DNA of 12,982 nucleotides from Alcaligenaceae bacterium UBA6179 (GCA_002422175.1 DITR01000187.1:1-12982), one strand, 5' to 3'; positions 1 through 7,626 are shown, counted from the stretch's first letter. Notes: generated from the sequence alone by a model not told the origin. Made by a program: numbers and translations.

Positions 1-24
1 GAAGTAACGAAGTAACGAAGTAAC
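1..24. repeat. Three tandem copies of the 8-mer GAAGTAAC
   Basis: The window opens with three perfect head-to-tail copies of GAAGTAAC, and the array may continue to the left. Because 8 is not a multiple of 3, each copy puts its TAA in a different frame: stops fall at 5-7, 13-15 and 21-23, so all three + frames close within 24 bases. The array lies just ahead of ftsZ, where ftsA usually ends in this gene order. The ftsA stop may therefore lie within or before the repeat, but no FtsA C-terminus can be recognised from so few bases. Confidence 0.85.
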
Positions 25-68
25 AATTAACCCATATTTAATTTTTAGTTCCATAAGTACTTAGACTT

Positions 69-75
69 GAGGGAG
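69..75 (+). promoter_or_regulatory. Ribosome binding site of ftsZ
   Basis: GAGGGAG is a strong Shine-Dalgarno match. It lies 6 bases before the ATG at 82 and 9 before the ATG at 85. It rules out the upstream TTG at 67, which would overlap the site itself, and so fixes the start at one of the two adjacent ATG codons. Confidence 0.8.
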
Positions 76-81
76 TCGATC

Positions 82-1254
82 ATGATGTTTGAAATGTTAG
101 AAAATCCACATAAAACAACGGTTATTAAGGTCGTTGGGGTTGGGGGCGCAGGTGGTAATGCGGTTTCCCATATGATGCGTTCTGGTGTTCAGGGCGTCGA
201 TTTTATTTGCTGCAATACCGATGCTCAAGCGTTAGCTGCAACCGGGGCGCCGGTGCAAATTCGTTTAGGTCGTAGTGGTCTAGGGGCAGGCGCTAAACCT
301 GACCAGGGTCGAACGGCCGCTGAAATGGCACGTGAAGAAATTCGTGCTGCATTAACAGGTGCCAACATGGTGTTCATCACGGCCGGTATGGGGGGTGGTA
401 CCGGAACGGGTGCAGGTCCAGTTGTGGCTGAAGTGGCTAAAGAGCTGGGTATTTTGACAGTCGGTGTGGTGACCAAGCCATTCTCATTTGAAGGTAATCG
501 TCGTACCAAAATGTCTGAAGACGGCATTGCTGAGCTGTCAAAGCATGTTCATTCATTGATCGTCGTTTTAAATGAAAACTTATATACCCTGATGTCTGAC
601 GATGCAACGCAAGAAGATTGCTTCCGTGCAGCTGACGACGTTTTGCATAACGCTTGTGCCGGCATTGCTGAAATTATTAACGTTGAAGGTAACGTTAACG
701 TTGACTTTGAAGACGTAAAAACTATTATGGGTGAGCAGGGACAAGCCATGATGGGAACGGCCATTGCCAGTGGTGAAGATCGTGCACTTGTAGCTGCCAA
801 GCAAGCGGTCGCTTGTCCATTACTCGAAGGTGTTGATTTGCAGGGCGCTAAAGGAGTGCTGGTTAACATCACGGCAAGCCGTTCACTCAAAATGCGCGAA
901 ACCCGTCAAATTATGGATCACATTCAAGGTTTTGCTGCGGAAGATGCAACCGTCATCTTCGGCACGGCCTATGATGAGTCGATGGGTGACAACTTGCGCG
1001 TGACCGTGGTGGCAACAGGTTTGGGTCGTGCAGTGATGCGCCCACACTTGGTACACAACCATAATACCCAAGAAGCCTTGCGTACAGGCACAGATAACAT
1101 GCCATTAATGGTCGATGCACGTGCACAAGATCTTCAAATACCTACCGTGATGCGCAACCCACGAACACAGGCTTCGGCTCAGGTTCGAGCGCTTGAGACT
1201 TCTGGAATGGAGCACTATGACATTCCCGCATTTTTGCGTCGCCAAGCTGACTAA
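82..1254 (+). CDS. ftsZ: Cell division protein FtsZ
   Basis: FtsZ is the tubulin-like GTPase that polymerises into the Z ring at midcell and recruits the divisome. Starting at ATG 82 the protein has 390 residues, normal for the family. The N-terminal nucleotide-binding fold carries VVGVGGAGGNAV at about 17-28, NTDAQAL at about 45-51 and the tubulin signature GGGTGTG at 104-110. The T7 loop, which completes the GTPase site of the neighbouring subunit, is NVDFED at about 206-211. After a variable linker the protein ends in DIPAFLRRQAD (380-390), the conserved tail that binds FtsA and ZipA-type tethers. All key elements are intact. The gene lies in the usual place at the end of the division/cell-wall cluster, upstream of lpxC. 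A second ATG at 85 is an equally possible start. Confidence 0.98.
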   Translation: MMFEMLENPHKTTVIKVVGVGGAGGNAVSHMMRSGVQGVDFICCNTDAQALAATGAPVQIRLGRSGLGAGAKPDQGRTAAEMAREEIRAALTGANMVFITAGMGGGTGTGAGPVVAEVAKELGILTVGVVTKPFSFEGNRRTKMSEDGIAELSKHVHSLIVVLNENLYTLMSDDATQEDCFRAADDVLHNACAGIAEIINVEGNVNVDFEDVKTIMGEQGQAMMGTAIASGEDRALVAAKQAVACPLLEGVDLQGAKGVLVNITASRSLKMRETRQIMDHIQGFAAEDATVIFGTAYDESMGDNLRVTVVATGLGRAVMRPHLVHNHNTQEALRTGTDNMPLMVDARAQDLQIPTVMRNPRTQASAQVRALETSGMEHYDIPAFLRRQAD

Positions 1255-1282
1255 ATTTTAATTTAGGAAAGCGATTCCCTCA

Positions 1283-1312
1283 GTTACCCCAACTCACTTG
1301 CGGCGGGGTAAC
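1283..1312. repeat. Inverted repeat / hairpin after ftsZ (first of two)
   Basis: GTTACCCC (1283-1290) and GGGGTAAC (1305-1312) are perfect 8-base inverted arms around a 14-base loop. No T-run follows on either strand, so it is not a textbook intrinsic terminator. It begins 28 bases after the ftsZ stop and lies 5 bases before a second, stronger hairpin. A role in ftsZ transcript ending or mRNA 3' stability is possible but unproven. Confidence 0.6.
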
Positions 1313-1317
1313 GCGTA

Positions 1318-1350
1318 GGCGCCACACTGTTTTGAAGACGGTGTGGCGCC
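1318..1350. repeat. Strong GC-rich hairpin after ftsZ (second of two)
   Basis: GGCGCCACAC (1318-1327) and GTGTGGCGCC (1341-1350) form a perfect 10-base stem. The 13-base intervening stretch can extend the stem inward by a G-T wobble plus two or three further pairs. This is the strongest potential RNA structure noticed outside the genes in this window. No uridine tract follows it on either strand. It could be the 3' boundary of the ftsZ transcript (a factor-dependent end or a stability hairpin), or a dispersed repeat element. Confidence 0.65.
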
Positions 1351-1389
1351 CTCGTCGGCGACAAAAGACTTGTGCAGTGGTATGGAAGC

Positions 1390-1418
1390 ATGACGAATGC
1401 TTAAAAAAGCATTACAAT
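1390..1418 (+). promoter_or_regulatory. Candidate sigma-70 promoter of lpxC
   Basis: ATGACG (1390-1395, 4 of 6 matches to TTGACA) and TACAAT (1413-1418, 5 of 6 to TATAAT) are separated by exactly 17 bases. A start near 1425 would give a leader of about 33 bases before lpxC. The spacer is almost entirely a perfect inverted repeat, AATGCTT-AAAA-AAGCATT (1396-1413), which could be an operator or chance. This promoter would give lpxC its own transcription downstream of the two hairpins. Confidence 0.45.
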
Positions 1419-1457
1419 AATAGAATTGTATTTAAATTCAAGGGGTTGGCTTTAAAA

Positions 1458-2381
1458 ATGTTTAGTCAACGCACGATCAAAAAAATTGTTTCTACTATCG
1501 GTGTTGGTCTTCACTCTGGTCAGCGCGTTGAGCTCACGCTCCGCCCCGCAGCGGTGGGTACCGGCATTGTTTTTCACCGCGTTGATTGTGACCCGGTTGT
1601 TGACTTGCCTGCTAACGCCTCAATGGTTAGCGACACCCGTATGGCTTCCGTCTTGCAAGCCCAAGGTGTTCGTGTGTCAACGGTTGAGCATTTAATGTCA
1701 GCATTGGCTGGTTTGGGTATTGATAACTTGCATATCGATATCAACGCTGAAGAAATACCCATTATGGATGGTAGTGCGGCAACCTTTGTTTACCTGTTGC
1801 GTTCGGCCGGCATTGAAGAGCAGCGTGCGCCAAAGCAATTTATTCGCGTGCTCAAAACGGTTGAAATTTCTGAAGGTGAGGGCGCCAGTAAAAAGTGGGC
1901 ACGTCTAGAGCCCCATGAAGGTTTCGCCTTATCTTTTTCAATTGATTTTAAGCATCCGGCCATTGACGCGACAGCTGGTTTTGCTGAAATCGATTTTGCC
2001 GATCAGTCTTACACCAAAGAAATTGCCCGTGCGCGCACATTTGGTTTTGTAAGCGAAGTTGAAGCACTCAGGTCAATGGGTTTAGCGCGTGGCGGTAGCC
2101 TTGAAAACGCCATTGTGCTTGATGAATATCGGGTGCTCAACACTGATGGCTTGCGTTACGACGATGAGTTTGTCAAACATAAGATTTTAGATGCTATTGG
2201 TGATTTATATTTAATCGGTAAGCCACTGGTCGCGCGCTATGTTGCATGTAAAGCGGGCCATGCTATTAATAATCAACTCGCACGTAAGTTGCTTGCCCAG
2301 CAAGATGCCTGGGAATTCGTGACATATGAGTCAGTTGAAAAAGCACCCGCTGCGTTCAAGCAAGTGTGGCAGTTCGCTTAA
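1458..2381 (+). CDS. lpxC: UDP-3-O-acyl-N-acetylglucosamine deacetylase LpxC
   Basis: LpxC is the zinc-dependent cytoplasmic enzyme that removes the N-acetyl group from UDP-3-O-(3-hydroxyacyl)-GlcNAc, the committed step of lipid A synthesis. The 307 residues match the usual length. The N-terminus QRTIKKIVSTIGVGLHSG is typical. The zinc ligands are H78 (within VEHLMSAL), H241 and D245 (within KHKILDAIGD). E77 is the expected general base and H268 (GHAINNQLARKLL) the second catalytic histidine. ATG 1458 is chosen because family similarity begins there. AAGGGG at 1440-1445 is a plausible, somewhat distant ribosome site. The longer frame running back to 1332 would cover the ftsZ-side hairpin and the candidate promoter, and that extension does not resemble LpxC. 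The gene ends 1 base from the convergent dciA-like gene. Confidence 0.97.
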   Translation: MFSQRTIKKIVSTIGVGLHSGQRVELTLRPAAVGTGIVFHRVDCDPVVDLPANASMVSDTRMASVLQAQGVRVSTVEHLMSALAGLGIDNLHIDINAEEIPIMDGSAATFVYLLRSAGIEEQRAPKQFIRVLKTVEISEGEGASKKWARLEPHEGFALSFSIDFKHPAIDATAGFAEIDFADQSYTKEIARARTFGFVSEVEALRSMGLARGGSLENAIVLDEYRVLNTDGLRYDDEFVKHKILDAIGDLYLIGKPLVARYVACKAGHAINNQLARKLLAQQDAWEFVTYESVEKAPAAFKQVWQFA

Positions 2382-2382
2382 T

Positions 2383-2853
2383 TTAAAGCCCTTTACGACG
2401 AGCTATAAGCTTTGCAACAGCATCTGCTAAGGGGCCTGGTTCAAGTGAGTTGGCAAGTAACACAAAATGACCTAAATCGCTCCCATCTATGGGGCGCGCC
2501 TCTTTAACGAGATGAACGGCTGCAGGTACGGGTGGTTCAGCCAAAACCTTAATTGTCACCGCATCAACTTTATGACCAAGCTCGGTCATTCGATGCTGCA
2601 TTCTGGGCGCAAATTGTCGCAATTTAGCTGCTTGAGCAGAACCTTGAGTTCCGAGCTTCAGCTCACCATCACCCCATTTGAGCACCACAAAGTTTTTTTG
2701 TAGGGCGGGCGGTAATTGCTGAGCGAGGCTCTCTTGCAAAGATAACAGTCGTTGCGCTGTCATTAAAACTGAAGCGCTCATGTTTTCTTTGCCTAACCAC
2801 CCAAGCACCTGCACTGAGACGGAATTGCCTACCCTAAAGTTTGACCGGCTCAT
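2383..2853 (-). CDS. DUF721 / DciA-like protein
   Basis: This small protein (156 residues) resembles the DUF721 family, now linked to DciA, which loads or operates the replicative helicase DnaB in many bacteria lacking DnaC/DnaI. The recognisable part is about 50-105: a basic amphipathic stretch, then KWGDGELKLGTQGSAQAAKL and RQFAPRMQHRMTELG, the pattern of the family core (a short strand followed by a helix). The N-terminal 45 residues, with LGWLGKEN, fit the Burkholderiales version. A DUF721 gene between lpxC and secA is a familiar arrangement in that order. The start at 2853 has no clear Shine-Dalgarno sequence; an internal ATG at residue 25 is the alternative. It converges on lpxC with a 1-base gap and diverges from the M23 gene. 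The DciA function is inferred from the family and was not shown by motif residues. Confidence 0.8.
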   Translation of the reverse strand: MSRSNFRVGNSVSVQVLGWLGKENMSASVLMTAQRLLSLQESLAQQLPPALQKNFVVLKWGDGELKLGTQGSAQAAKLRQFAPRMQHRMTELGHKVDAVTIKVLAEPPVPAAVHLVKEARPIDGSDLGHFVLLANSLEPGPLADAVAKLIARRKGL

Positions 2854-2899
2854 ATTTTGTTAAGGTTCATAAAATTAAAAGTCATATGTGAATAGTCTA

Positions 2900-3520
2900 A
2901 TGCAACGATCAATTGCTGTCAGGGTTAAAGGTTTTGGGCAGCGGGGTTTGATTGTCTGCATCACTTTTTTAACAACAGGTTTAGCTCCTTTTTGTGCGCA
3001 ACCTTCACAACAAGCCAAAGAAAAAATGCATACAAATGTAGAGGCTAAGTCTCATCTAGCAACTTACTCTCTAAAGCAGGCCTTAAGCCAAATGTATTTA
3101 AATAGAATTAAAAATCATTTAAATTTACCTATATTAGGTGAAATTCAACTCACTTCGATGTTTGGTATTAGAAAAGACCCAGTCAGTGGTGAGGTAAAAA
3201 AACACCTGGGAATTGACTTGTCAACCGCAGCAGGTACCCCCATTATTGCTGTTGCAGGGGGGCACATTGTTAAGGCGGGGTGGCACCATGCATATGGGTT
3301 AAATATTGAAATTGAGCATACCCCAAAGTGGCGAACACGTTATGCCCACGCCCGTTTGCTCTATGTTGTGACGGGGCAATATGTAGAGGCCGGGCAATTT
3401 ATCGGCCAGGTCGGGTCAACAGGTCGTTCAACGGGGCCTCATTTGCATTTTGAAGTTTGGCGAAATGGCGAGCCCATCGACCCATTTTTGGTGGTTCAAG
3501 GGTTGCCAAAAAACGAGTAA
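2900..3520 (+). CDS. Secreted M23-family metallopeptidase
   Basis: This is a probable periplasmic zinc endopeptidase of the LytM/peptidase M23 family, which cuts peptide cross-bridges in peptidoglycan. From ATG 2900 it has 206 residues; an in-frame GTG at 2888 would add four. Neither start has a good ribosome site. A hydrophobic segment (about residues 16-31 from ATG 2900) ending near FCAQPS looks like a signal peptide. The catalytic domain fills the C-terminal half: HLGID gives the zinc pair H102 and D106, RYAHA the catalytic H150, and HLHFEVW H181 and H183. All expected ligands are present, so it should be an active enzyme rather than a LytM-type activator such as EnvC or NlpD. No LysM or coiled-coil domain precedes it. 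The gene is divergent from dciA with fewer than 50 bases between and lies just upstream of secA. Confidence 0.88.
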   Translation: MQRSIAVRVKGFGQRGLIVCITFLTTGLAPFCAQPSQQAKEKMHTNVEAKSHLATYSLKQALSQMYLNRIKNHLNLPILGEIQLTSMFGIRKDPVSGEVKKHLGIDLSTAAGTPIIAVAGGHIVKAGWHHAYGLNIEIEHTPKWRTRYAHARLLYVVTGQYVEAGQFIGQVGSTGRSTGPHLHFEVWRNGEPIDPFLVVQGLPKNE

Positions 3521-3533
3521 CCGCCATTAAGGC

Positions 3534-3551
3534 GTGTAGCCTGCTGTACAC
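3534..3551. repeat. Short inverted repeat ahead of secA
   Basis: GTGTA (3534-3538) and TACAC (3547-3551) are perfect 5-base arms around an 8-base loop, in the 76-base gap between the M23 gene and secA. The stem is short and may be chance. A transcript crossing the gap could form it about 45 bases before the secA start. No clear promoter was recognised in this gap. Confidence 0.3.
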
Positions 3552-3596
3552 TAATAGCTTCGATTATGGGCGCGTTCGCTCTGGGCTTTGACACGC

Positions 3597-6353
3597 ATGA
3601 TTCCATTACTTAAAACACTATTTGGTAGCCGTAATGATCGCTTGATTAAACAGCTTAAACGGCAGGTTTCAGCGATTAATGCGCTTGAGGCATCCATCTC
3701 AGCTTTGAGCGACGACGCGCTTAAAGCTAAAACACCTGAACTCAAAGCAAAGCTTTTGGCGGGTACATCATTAGACAATTTATTACCTGAGGCTTTTGCC
3801 GTTGTTCGCGAAGCGGGTAAACGTGTTTTCGGTATGCGACACTTTGATGTGCAGTTAATGGGTGGCATGGTCCTCAACAGTGGCAAAATTGCTGAAATGC
3901 GTACGGGTGAGGGTAAAACCCTTATGGCTACCTTACCTGTTTATCTCAACGCACTGTCTGGGCGTGGCGTCCATGTGGTTACCGTTAATGATTACTTGGC
4001 ACGGCGCGATGCCGAGTGGATGGGGCGTCTCTACAGCTACCTAGGCCTAACGACTGGCGTGGTGGTGCCACATCAAGACAGCGAAGAAAAGCGTGCAGCG
4101 TATCAAGCTGACATCACCTACGGTACCAACAACGAATTTGGTTTTGACTATCTACGCGATAACATGGAACATCGTGCCGAAGACCGTCGGCAACGGGGTT
4201 TAGTGTTTGCAATTGTTGACGAAGTTGATTCTATTTTGATCGATGAGGCGCGTACGCCGCTCATTATCTCTGGCCAAGCTGAAGACTTTACCGAACAGTA
4301 CATGCGTATGAACGCTGTACCCCCTAAACTCAAACGTATGGCTTCTGAATCCAAACCCAATGAGCCAGATCCAGAGGGTGATTTTTGGGTTGACGAAAAG
4401 CACCAGCAAATTTATTTGTCTGAAGACGGCCACGTGCATGCAGAACAAATATTGACGCAAATCGGTTTATTGCCAGAAGGTCAATCGCTTTATGACCCGC
4501 GTAATATCACCTTAATGCATCACTTAATGGCCGCTCTGCGCGCACATTACCTGTTTTTTCGTGATCAACATTATGTCGTTCAAAATGGCGAAGTTGTCAT
4601 CGTTGATGAGTTTACAGGTCGTTTGATGGTGGGCCGACGCTGGTCTGATGGTTTGCATCAAGCCGTTGAAGCAAAAGAAAAAGCGACCATTCAACTTGAG
4701 AACCAAACATTAGCGTCTATTACATTTCAAAACTATTTTCGTATGTACGAAAAACTGTCTGGTATGACCGGAACAGCTGATACCGAAGCATACGAATTCC
4801 AAGAAATTTATGGTCTTGAAACGGTTATTGTGCCCACAAACCAGCCCATGATTCGTATTGATCAAAACGATCAAATATTTAAAACTGATCGTGAAAAATA
4901 CGCTGCTATTGTTAACGATATACGAGAATGCCAAACCAAAGGGCAACCTGTTTTAGTCGGAACCACGAGCATTGAAAATTCTGAATTACTGTCTCATGCA
5001 CTCAACGAAGCCGGGCTTAAGCATGAAGTGCTTAACGCTAAACAGCATGCCCGTGAAGCTGACATTGTGGCGCAAGCGGGTAAACCTGGGCAAATCACTA
5101 TTGCGACAAACATGGCGGGTCGGGGTACTGACATCGTACTAGGCGGTAACGTTGAAAAACAGGTCGACATGCTGATTCGTGACGAATCGTTATCAGACAC
5201 TGAGCGGCAAATCAAAATTGACTTATTGCGCTCTGGCTGGCAAGCCCTAAATAATCAGGTAAAAGCAGCAGGTGGGTTGCGTATCATCGGTACTGAGCGG
5301 CATGAGTCGCGACGTATCGATAACCAATTGCGTGGTCGTGCAGGCCGCCAAGGCGACCCAGGCGCATCACGTTTTTATCTTTCACTAGAAGACTCGCTGA
5401 TGCGAATCTTTGCTGGCGATCGCGTTAGAAGCATTATGGAACGCTTAAAGCTACCAGAGGGTGAGCCGATTGAAGCAGGCATGGTGTCGCGTTCAATTGA
5501 GTCCGCACAACGCAAAGTTGAAGGCCGAAACTTTGATATGCGTAAGCAGTTACTTGAATACGACGATGTGGCTAACGATCAACGTAAAATCATCTACGCG
5601 CAACGCAACGAGGTGCTTGAAGCTGAATCAGTAGGCGGTATGGTCGAAGGCTTACGTGACGGCGCCATTAAAGACTTGGTTGAAGAATATGTGCCTGAAG
5701 GGTCAGTTGAAGAGCAGTGGGACCTTCCCACTTTGCAAAAAATACTTGAGTCTGATTGGCAGCTTAATGTGCCAATTGTGCAACAAATCGAATCAGCAAA
5801 ACAGGCTGATCAATCTGATGTTGTGACATGGGTAACCGATGCGGCGCGTGCGGCATACGAAGGCAAGATAGCCACAGTCGGTATTCATTCATGGCAGCCC
5901 TTTGAGCGGTCTGTTTTGTTACAAGTGATTGATAATCAGTGGCGTGAGCATTTGGCTGCACTAGATCATTTGCGCCAGGGTATTCACTTGCGTGGTTATG
6001 CACAAAAAAACCCTAAGCAAGAATACAAAAGAGAAGCTATTGAGCTCTTTTCGTCCATGTTGCGGCGTATACGCGATGATTTAGCCAAAATAGTGTTGAC
6101 CGTTAAAGTAGAGAGCCCTGAGCAGGTGGCTCTGGCTGAACAAGAGGCTTCGGCATCACATTTACAAAATGTGAGCTATGTGCACGAAAACCTTGATGAT
6201 GAGCCAGACAGAGGTCAGCCTTTAGCGCAAGTCTTATCCTCAGATGATAGCCAATCTACTATTCGTCATTTCGCTGCAAAAGTGGGTCGTAACGACCCTT
6301 GCCCTTGCGGCAGTGGAAAGAAATACAAGCAATGCCACGGTAAATTGAGTTAA
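3597..6353 (+). CDS. secA: Preprotein translocase ATPase SecA
   Basis: SecA is the ATPase motor that drives unfolded preproteins through SecYEG. The 918-residue length fits the betaproteobacterial form. Starting at ATG 3597 the N-terminus (MIPLLKTLFGSRNDRLIK) matches the family; the TTG at 3588 would add three residues and has no better ribosome site. Domains in order: nucleotide-binding domain 1 with Walker A TGEGKT (about 103-108) and the DEAD-like box DEVD (208-211); the preprotein cross-linking domain within it; nucleotide-binding domain 2 with TNMAGRGTDI and the GRAGRQGDPG finger; the helical scaffold and wing; and a C-terminal tail ending in a zinc motif, CPCGSGKKYKQCH, which binds SecB and phospholipid. 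All motor motifs are intact. A secretory gene lies upstream and ackA 33 bases downstream, so transcription may continue into ackA. Confidence 0.98.
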   Translation: MIPLLKTLFGSRNDRLIKQLKRQVSAINALEASISALSDDALKAKTPELKAKLLAGTSLDNLLPEAFAVVREAGKRVFGMRHFDVQLMGGMVLNSGKIAEMRTGEGKTLMATLPVYLNALSGRGVHVVTVNDYLARRDAEWMGRLYSYLGLTTGVVVPHQDSEEKRAAYQADITYGTNNEFGFDYLRDNMEHRAEDRRQRGLVFAIVDEVDSILIDEARTPLIISGQAEDFTEQYMRMNAVPPKLKRMASESKPNEPDPEGDFWVDEKHQQIYLSEDGHVHAEQILTQIGLLPEGQSLYDPRNITLMHHLMAALRAHYLFFRDQHYVVQNGEVVIVDEFTGRLMVGRRWSDGLHQAVEAKEKATIQLENQTLASITFQNYFRMYEKLSGMTGTADTEAYEFQEIYGLETVIVPTNQPMIRIDQNDQIFKTDREKYAAIVNDIRECQTKGQPVLVGTTSIENSELLSHALNEAGLKHEVLNAKQHAREADIVAQAGKPGQITIATNMAGRGTDIVLGGNVEKQVDMLIRDESLSDTERQIKIDLLRSGWQALNNQVKAAGGLRIIGTERHESRRIDNQLRGRAGRQGDPGASRFYLSLEDSLMRIFAGDRVRSIMERLKLPEGEPIEAGMVSRSIESAQRKVEGRNFDMRKQLLEYDDVANDQRKIIYAQRNEVLEAESVGGMVEGLRDGAIKDLVEEYVPEGSVEEQWDLPTLQKILESDWQLNVPIVQQIESAKQADQSDVVTWVTDAARAAYEGKIATVGIHSWQPFERSVLLQVIDNQWREHLAALDHLRQGIHLRGYAQKNPKQEYKREAIELFSSMLRRIRDDLAKIVLTVKVESPEQVALAEQEASASHLQNVSYVHENLDDEPDRGQPLAQVLSSDDSQSTIRHFAAKVGRNDPCPCGSGKKYKQCHGKLS

Positions 6354-6386
6354 GTCTTGCCTAAGAATAAAGCTGCTGCGCACCGT

Positions 6387-7610
6387 ATGACTGGCCAAGT
6401 ATTGGCTGTCAATATTGGTTCGTCTAGTCTCAAATTTGCGCTATATGCTACTCACACTGACGGTCGAGCTGTCGATGTAGCGCACGTTGTGGGCTTAGTT
6501 GAAGGGCTGCAAGAAGTCCCTCAAGACGGTGATATCGCTGAACTGACACTGACATTAAAAGAAAAGGGCTCATCTCAGCGTTTAACCATCTCCTGTGGTG
6601 CAGGTGAATCTCCGTTAGATACAGCTTTAGCCAAATTACGTATTGAAATCAATCGTGTTTTAAACGGTCGTGAACTATGGGCTGTTGCGCATCGTGTTGT
6701 GCATGGTGGCACTTTATATAGCGGACCCGTTGAATTGACAGCTGAGGTTATTCAAGCCTTATCGGAACTCAATCCGTTAGCGCCGCTGCATCAACCCTAT
6801 AACCTATTGGGTGCGCAAGCGATGATGCGTGCCTTTGACAAAACACCTCAATTCGCATGTTTTGATACAAGCTTTCATCAAACACTTTTACCACTTGAAA
6901 CCCATTTTGGCTTGCCTGAATCGTATTTTGAGCAAGGTATTCGTCGTTATGGTTTTCATGGGCTGTCATATGAATATGTGTCAAGCCGCTTGATGAGTCA
7001 TACCAAAGCCGCACAAGGTCGTTTATTAATGGCGCACCTCGGAAATGGCGCAAGTTTGTGTGCTGCGATTGCAGGCCGAAGCGTTGCCACAACAATGGGT
7101 TTTACAGCGTTAGACGGTCTTGTTATGGGTACTCGTTGCGGGTCAATTGACCCGGGCTTACTGTTGTATTGGTTGCAACAGGGTTGGTCAACAGAAAAGA
7201 TATCTGAGCTGTTGTACAAGAAATCAGGTTTGCTGGGCGTATCAGGTGTTTCTTCAGATATGCGCAGTCTACATGACTCTAAATTACCGCAAGCAGCCTT
7301 TGCTATTGATTTATTTGTGCACCGTATCATTCGAGAGGCTGGCGCTTTGACCGCCGTTATGGGTGGTATCAATGCAATCGTTTTTACAGGTGGAATCGGT
7401 GAGCACGATGCCGATATTCGAGATCGTGTTTGCGATGCCTTGAGTTACCTAGGGGTGTATATAGAGCCTAGTTTGAATATCAACGCGCGCGGTGATCGCA
7501 TTGCAGCCATACACTCTGATGATTCGCCCGTTGAAGTTTGGGTTGTACCCACTGACGAGGGTCGCGTTGCTGCAGAACAAGCTATCAAGTTACTGCAGCG
7601 ACGCATTTAA
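6387..7610 (+). CDS. ackA: Acetate kinase AckA
   Basis: AckA reversibly transfers phosphate between ATP and acetate, linking acetate, acetyl phosphate and (through Pta) acetyl-CoA in the cytoplasm. From ATG 6387 it has 407 residues, the normal size. Visible active-site elements are N9 in the N-terminal NIGSSSLKF, R103 (AHRVVHGG), the catalytic D160 (CFDTSFH), H191 (YGFHGLSYE), the phosphate loop HLGNGASL, R250 (GTRCGSIDPG), GGIGEH and E391 (PTDEGR). Nothing is missing. The start is uncertain: a TTG at 6357, 3 bases after the secA stop, would add ten residues (PKNKAAAHR in the extension) and could be coupled to secA translation. ATG 6387 lacks a Shine-Dalgarno sequence but matches the family N-terminus better. 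No pta gene is nearby, which is unusual for ackA. Confidence 0.95.
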   Translation: MTGQVLAVNIGSSSLKFALYATHTDGRAVDVAHVVGLVEGLQEVPQDGDIAELTLTLKEKGSSQRLTISCGAGESPLDTALAKLRIEINRVLNGRELWAVAHRVVHGGTLYSGPVELTAEVIQALSELNPLAPLHQPYNLLGAQAMMRAFDKTPQFACFDTSFHQTLLPLETHFGLPESYFEQGIRRYGFHGLSYEYVSSRLMSHTKAAQGRLLMAHLGNGASLCAAIAGRSVATTMGFTALDGLVMGTRCGSIDPGLLLYWLQQGWSTEKISELLYKKSGLLGVSGVSSDMRSLHDSKLPQAAFAIDLFVHRIIREAGALTAVMGGINAIVFTGGIGEHDADIRDRVCDALSYLGVYIEPSLNINARGDRIAAIHSDDSPVEVWVVPTDEGRVAAEQAIKLLQRRI

Positions 7611-7626
7611 ATGTGATCAATAACGA

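Noticed and set aside
225..890. Reading frames of about 60 to 113 codons on the - strand inside ftsZ
   Set aside because: They lie wholly inside a well-conserved gene, have no family resemblance or ribosome site, and reflect codon bias of the + strand gene. The same holds for the other shadow frames inside lpxC, secA, ackA, livH, livG and the binding-protein gene.
1332..1457. N-terminal extension of lpxC
   Set aside because: The frame is open from a TTG, but the extension begins inside the strong hairpin, covers the candidate promoter and does not resemble LpxC. Family similarity starts at ATG 1458.
7604..7613. CATTTAAATG palindrome as a terminator for ackA
   Set aside because: It is A+T-rich, has no loop and no following T-run, and would not form a stable RNA hairpin.
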